From the NCBI GenBank assembly GCA_905214435.1, contig CAJMMA010000007.1, forward strand, positions 1 to 62,832: DNA of 62,832 nt, written 5' to 3'. Origin of the DNA: an uncultured bacterium (GTDB taxonomy: Bacteria; Actinomycetota; Coriobacteriia; Coriobacteriales; Coriobacteriaceae). A program made the translations under genes and the position numbers. This document shows, piece after piece, positions 59,988 to 62,832 of this stretch (position 1 is its first letter; each line of letters opens with the position of its first letter). The notes under the pieces were generated by a model. The model was not told the origin of the DNA and did not search any database. It was given only the letters and a program-made list of their open reading frames with translations.

Positions 59988-62832
59988 GTGAGATTGCCAC
60001 GCTGCAGGCGAGCTCTCGTTTGGCTCGTCTCTTTTTTGTTCGTGTTTAATACGATTCCTACGAGCGTATTTGCTGACGTAATAGTGAATAATGACCCTCA
60101 GCAAAACACGACTTCGGAGAATCTGTCTAATGAATCTGCTGATAGTGATTCTGGGTCAAGGGGGGGGGGCGGTCGAGGCTTCGTCTAACGACAATACGGT
60201 TTCAAGTGATGATCAAAAACCTGAATCTGATGTCTCGGATAAGCAGTCAAACGATGTGAATGTGAATGAAACATCTGATGAATCGAATTCTGATGCAGCA
60301 GAATCTGGTGTTTATCAAGTTAATGATCAATCAACATTTGAGGATGCGCTGAATAAAATCGCCTCCGATAATTTATCGGAGATCAGACTTGTCCTAAAAG
60401 GCGGCTCGTCTTTTGTGGTGCCGACCCAAGATTACGTTTCGACTTTCGGCGTTGCTAACAAGAAGATTACCGTGACGAGTGACGGTGATAATCGCGCAAC
60501 CTTGCACTTCTCCAACCGTGCCATGCTTTCCGGATCTTGTACTTTTGACAACGTCGAAGTGGTTGGTTCAGGAAAATTCTATTGCAATGGTTTCGATACC
60601 GTTTTCACTCGTAACTGCGAGCTCAACCTCTCTGAAACACTTTATGGCGGTGGCTATAGGTCGACTGTCGATCACACACATGTGGTGATAGCCGCGTCTG
60701 GATATATCAATCCTGGTAGTGGCGCTGGCCTTCATGACGTCATCGGTGGTTCATATCAAGGGTCCGTCGAGCATGACACCTATCTTGAGATCAGCGGTAA
60801 CCTTCGCATGGCTAGCGGTAATCACGTTAATCCCGGTTGCATGCGCGGCGATGGGTCGAGCGGCGATGGAAACGGCTTTCCTGCTGTTTATGTAGGTGGT
60901 AACGCCACGCTTGTTTACGACAATGCCAACTCCGAAGTTTCTCCTGCTATCGAAGGCACTTACGGTTGCGAGATGCGCGGCAACGTGACGCTTGATGTTC
61001 GCTCGGGTCGGGTAAATGAAATTTGCGGTCATTTTGGTGACCCTGCGCCTATTAAAGGCAACATTCATATTATTGCGGGCAGCAGTACTTATGAAAACAC
61101 CGACAAAATGCTTCGTCTTAATAGCAATTGGCCAATAATTGGCGCAGGACAAATGATCCCAGATGGAGTTTATGAGGTCGATGGCGATGTCGTTATCGAT
61201 GCTTACGAGAATGTTTGGGGCTGGGATAAAGGTGGATCGATACCCAATGATGTCCCTTTTATTGAAGGTTCGAAGAAAGCGAACGTTGGCGGATCTATTA
61301 CCGTTAATGTCCACGGCTCCCATGTTGGCTCTATTTATGGAGCAGAGTGGAGTGCTGTAAACGGTGATATCGCCGTGAACGCTTCTGGTGTTGAGCTGAG
61401 GGATGAAGCGGGCGATTCTCATGGGTATGTTTTCTGCGAGAACGACCTGACCAATTCGTCGGATGAGGGATCGAGCGTAAAGGCTAGAGGAAAGCTATCT
61501 ATCAGTCTGAATAGCGGCAGTGTTGGCTACGTTTCGTTGACTTCGAACAAGAATGTATCGATTTCTGACGGTTCCTTCATTAATATTGCTGGACGACCGG
61601 AAATAGCTACGGGCGTTACGGGTGTGTACTATGGGCTTCCCAAGGGGTCTTCTTCTCCCACAATCAATATTGCAGGGACTGTGGCTGAGATTCCTTATAT
61701 TAAGTACGCATCTGCATTGAATGTTACTGATAACTCCGAAATTACGGCCGGTACGATTTCTTCTGTAAATAAGATCGCTATTACTGGTCAATCGAATACA
61801 AATGTAACGACCAAATTTGGTTGCAACAATGCTTCTAGCTATGAATTAATTGAAGACAATGGCCTTCGGGTAGATGAGGGCAGCGTTTTGACGACAGCTG
61901 GCTCTCAAGCCTACGTATATGGTTATGTCGATATCAATGGTACTTGGGAGCAACAATACAATACTGCGAAAAACTATAACGATATTTTCGTTAAGGGAAC
62001 CACCTCTATTGGCAGTAAGGGCATTCTCATCGATCACGGTTCAAGTAATTTGAAAGGTGCCGTTATTAATAAGGGCACACTTGCCTTAATGGCACCCGCA
62101 TTATTCCAAGGAAATTACCGTGGCGATGACGCTGAAATTAGACTGCCAGCTGTCACTAATAACTATGATGGCACGGATGATGGCGGCGACATTCCCCTTA
62201 TTGTAAAAGGGGAATCGTCAGGGAAGACTACTGTTAATACGGTGGATCCGAACAATTGGCAGAATTTGAAACTGCCGTCACTCGGAGATAACTACGTACT
62301 CTCCAAAGCTAGTGGTGATGCACCTAAGCAAAGCACTTTTATTCTTGGCAACGAGGATGCGGTTGGTGAGGGCTATTACCTTAAGCGCGTCAGGGATGCC
62401 GACGGTACTGATGATTTTCACATGTGGCAGGTCGCAGCAAAGTTATCGCTGACTTTTGATGATAATGGCGCATGCGATCCTGCTTATCCTCAAAAGTTTT
62501 TGCAAGATAAGACTGCAGATAAGGACAGTTACACCTTCGCGCTGCCCAAGACCGCCCCGACCCGCAAGGGCTGGGCGTTCGACGGCTGGAACACCGAGAG
62601 GGACGGGTCGGGCGATCAGTTCACCGACAAGACCGAGGTCTCCAAGTCCACGACCGTCTACGCCCAGTGGAAGTGGGTGCCCCGCGACGTCACCGTGACC
62701 TTCGACGAGAACGGCGGCGAGACCAAGGCCGACCCCGCCTCCCAGACCAAGACCACCGAGCCGGGCAAGACCTCGTTCACCTTCGCGCTGCCCAAGACCG
62801 CCCCGACCCGCAAGGGCTGGGCGTTCGACGGC
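59988..62832 (+). CDS. Large secreted surface protein with InlB-type repeats, interrupted by a G10 frameshift (partial at right edge)
   Basis: Starts at GTG 59988 with AGAAAGGGCGG upstream. MRLPRCRRALVWLVSFLFVF followed by NTIPTSVFAD is a clear signal peptide. The frame reads through a Ser/Asn/Asp-rich stretch into ten G (60160-60169) and, as sequenced, stops at TAA 60186-60188 after 66 residues. In the +1 frame the code resumes at once (EASSNDNTVSSDDQ) and stays open for about 880 codons to the window edge. Most of it shows repeated Gly/Asn-rich beta-strand segments (NVTLDVRSG, DVVIDAYENV, GSITVNVHGS, GKLSISLNSG), suggesting a beta-helix stalk. The end carries Listeria-Bacteroides/InlB B-repeat-like units (KGWAFDGWNTERDGSGDQF, TTVYAQW). 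A wall anchor would lie beyond the window. It is a probable adhesin, and the present allele should be off. Confidence 0.8.
60160..60169 (+). repeat. Ten-G homopolymer tract (phase-variation candidate)
   Basis: Ten consecutive G follow TCAA, 57 codons into the surface protein gene, after the signal peptide. Removing one G (or adding two) joins the signal-peptide frame to the long downstream frame. Ten G gives a stop 17-19 bases after the tract. Confidence 0.85.
62533..62832 (+). repeat. 246-bp-period repeat region in the surface protein gene
   Basis: The 54 bases at 62533-62586 recur exactly at 62779-62832, a period of 246 bp or 82 codons, where the window ends. They encode the segment TFALPKTAPTRKGWAFDG. 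The block is far richer in G and C than the preceding 2.5 kb. More copies probably follow beyond the edge. Confidence 0.85.

Overview
The window is about 62.8 kb of high-GC bacterial chromosome. Gene order, frequent TTG and GTG starts, the tRNA, the elongasome cluster, and the adhE and InlB-type surface-repeat genes fit a Coriobacteriia actinobacterium, most likely Collinsella or a close relative. That assignment is inferred from the sequence and was not tested by a search. Nearly everything is core chromosome. There are no insertion sequences, CRISPR arrays or prophage genes. Only the last 3 kb looks accessory.

Layout. (1) 1-7.6 kb, minus strand: a compact aromatic amino acid operon read aroF-tyrA-aroB-aroA-aroC-pheA-aroE/aroK. 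It covers the shikimate pathway from DAHP synthase to chorismate, apart from dehydroquinate dehydratase, plus both prephenate branches. aroE and aroK appear fused, and the kinase part runs off the left edge. A terminator-like hairpin lies in the aroF leader. (2) 7.7-13.8 kb, plus: tRNA-Arg(CCG) with its own promoter and terminator, a CtpE-like P-type ATPase, a zinc-ribbon membrane protein, a cyclophilin and a TPR membrane protein. (3) 13.9-19.9 kb: the elongasome, mreB-mreC-mreD-mrdA(PBP2)-rodA. (4) 19.9-27.6 kb: a DUF697-like membrane protein, a radical SAM/DUF2344 pair, rplU-rpmA-obgE, then nadD-yqeK-rsfS. (5) dinB (minus), converging on rsfS at a shared terminator. (6) 29-34.7 kb: rpsP-khpA-rimM-trmD-lepB and glyQ-glyS. 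(7) 34.7-38.7 kb: PPDK regulatory protein and ppdK. (8) 38.9-45.5 kb: rplS, rnhB, yraN-comM-dprA-trmFO-xerC. (9) 45.7-55.9 kb: rpsB-tsf, pyrH-frr-uppS-cdsA-dxr-rseP-ispG-proS. (10) 56-59.5 kb, minus: adhE followed by an APH-family kinase. (11) 59.99 kb to the right edge: a large, AT-richer secreted surface protein gene.

How the parts work together. Region 3 is the lateral wall synthesis machine. In region 9, uppS, cdsA, dxr and ispG link isoprenoid and phospholipid precursors to translation factors. ppdK and its regulator sit together, as expected for reversible control of pyruvate/PEP interconversion, and adhE supplies fermentative NAD+ regeneration.

Most notable. The surface protein gene is split by a run of ten G just after the signal peptide. 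The downstream frame is open to the window edge and would be restored with nine (or twelve) G, which is the signature of phase variation by slipped-strand mispairing. The end of this gene switches abruptly to GC-rich DNA carrying a 246-bp-period repeat. Other points of interest are a site-2 protease with an apparent winged-helix insertion, a xerC gene whose full-length frame has no ATG, GTG or TTG start, and an array of TTTACC repeats upstream of ppdK.
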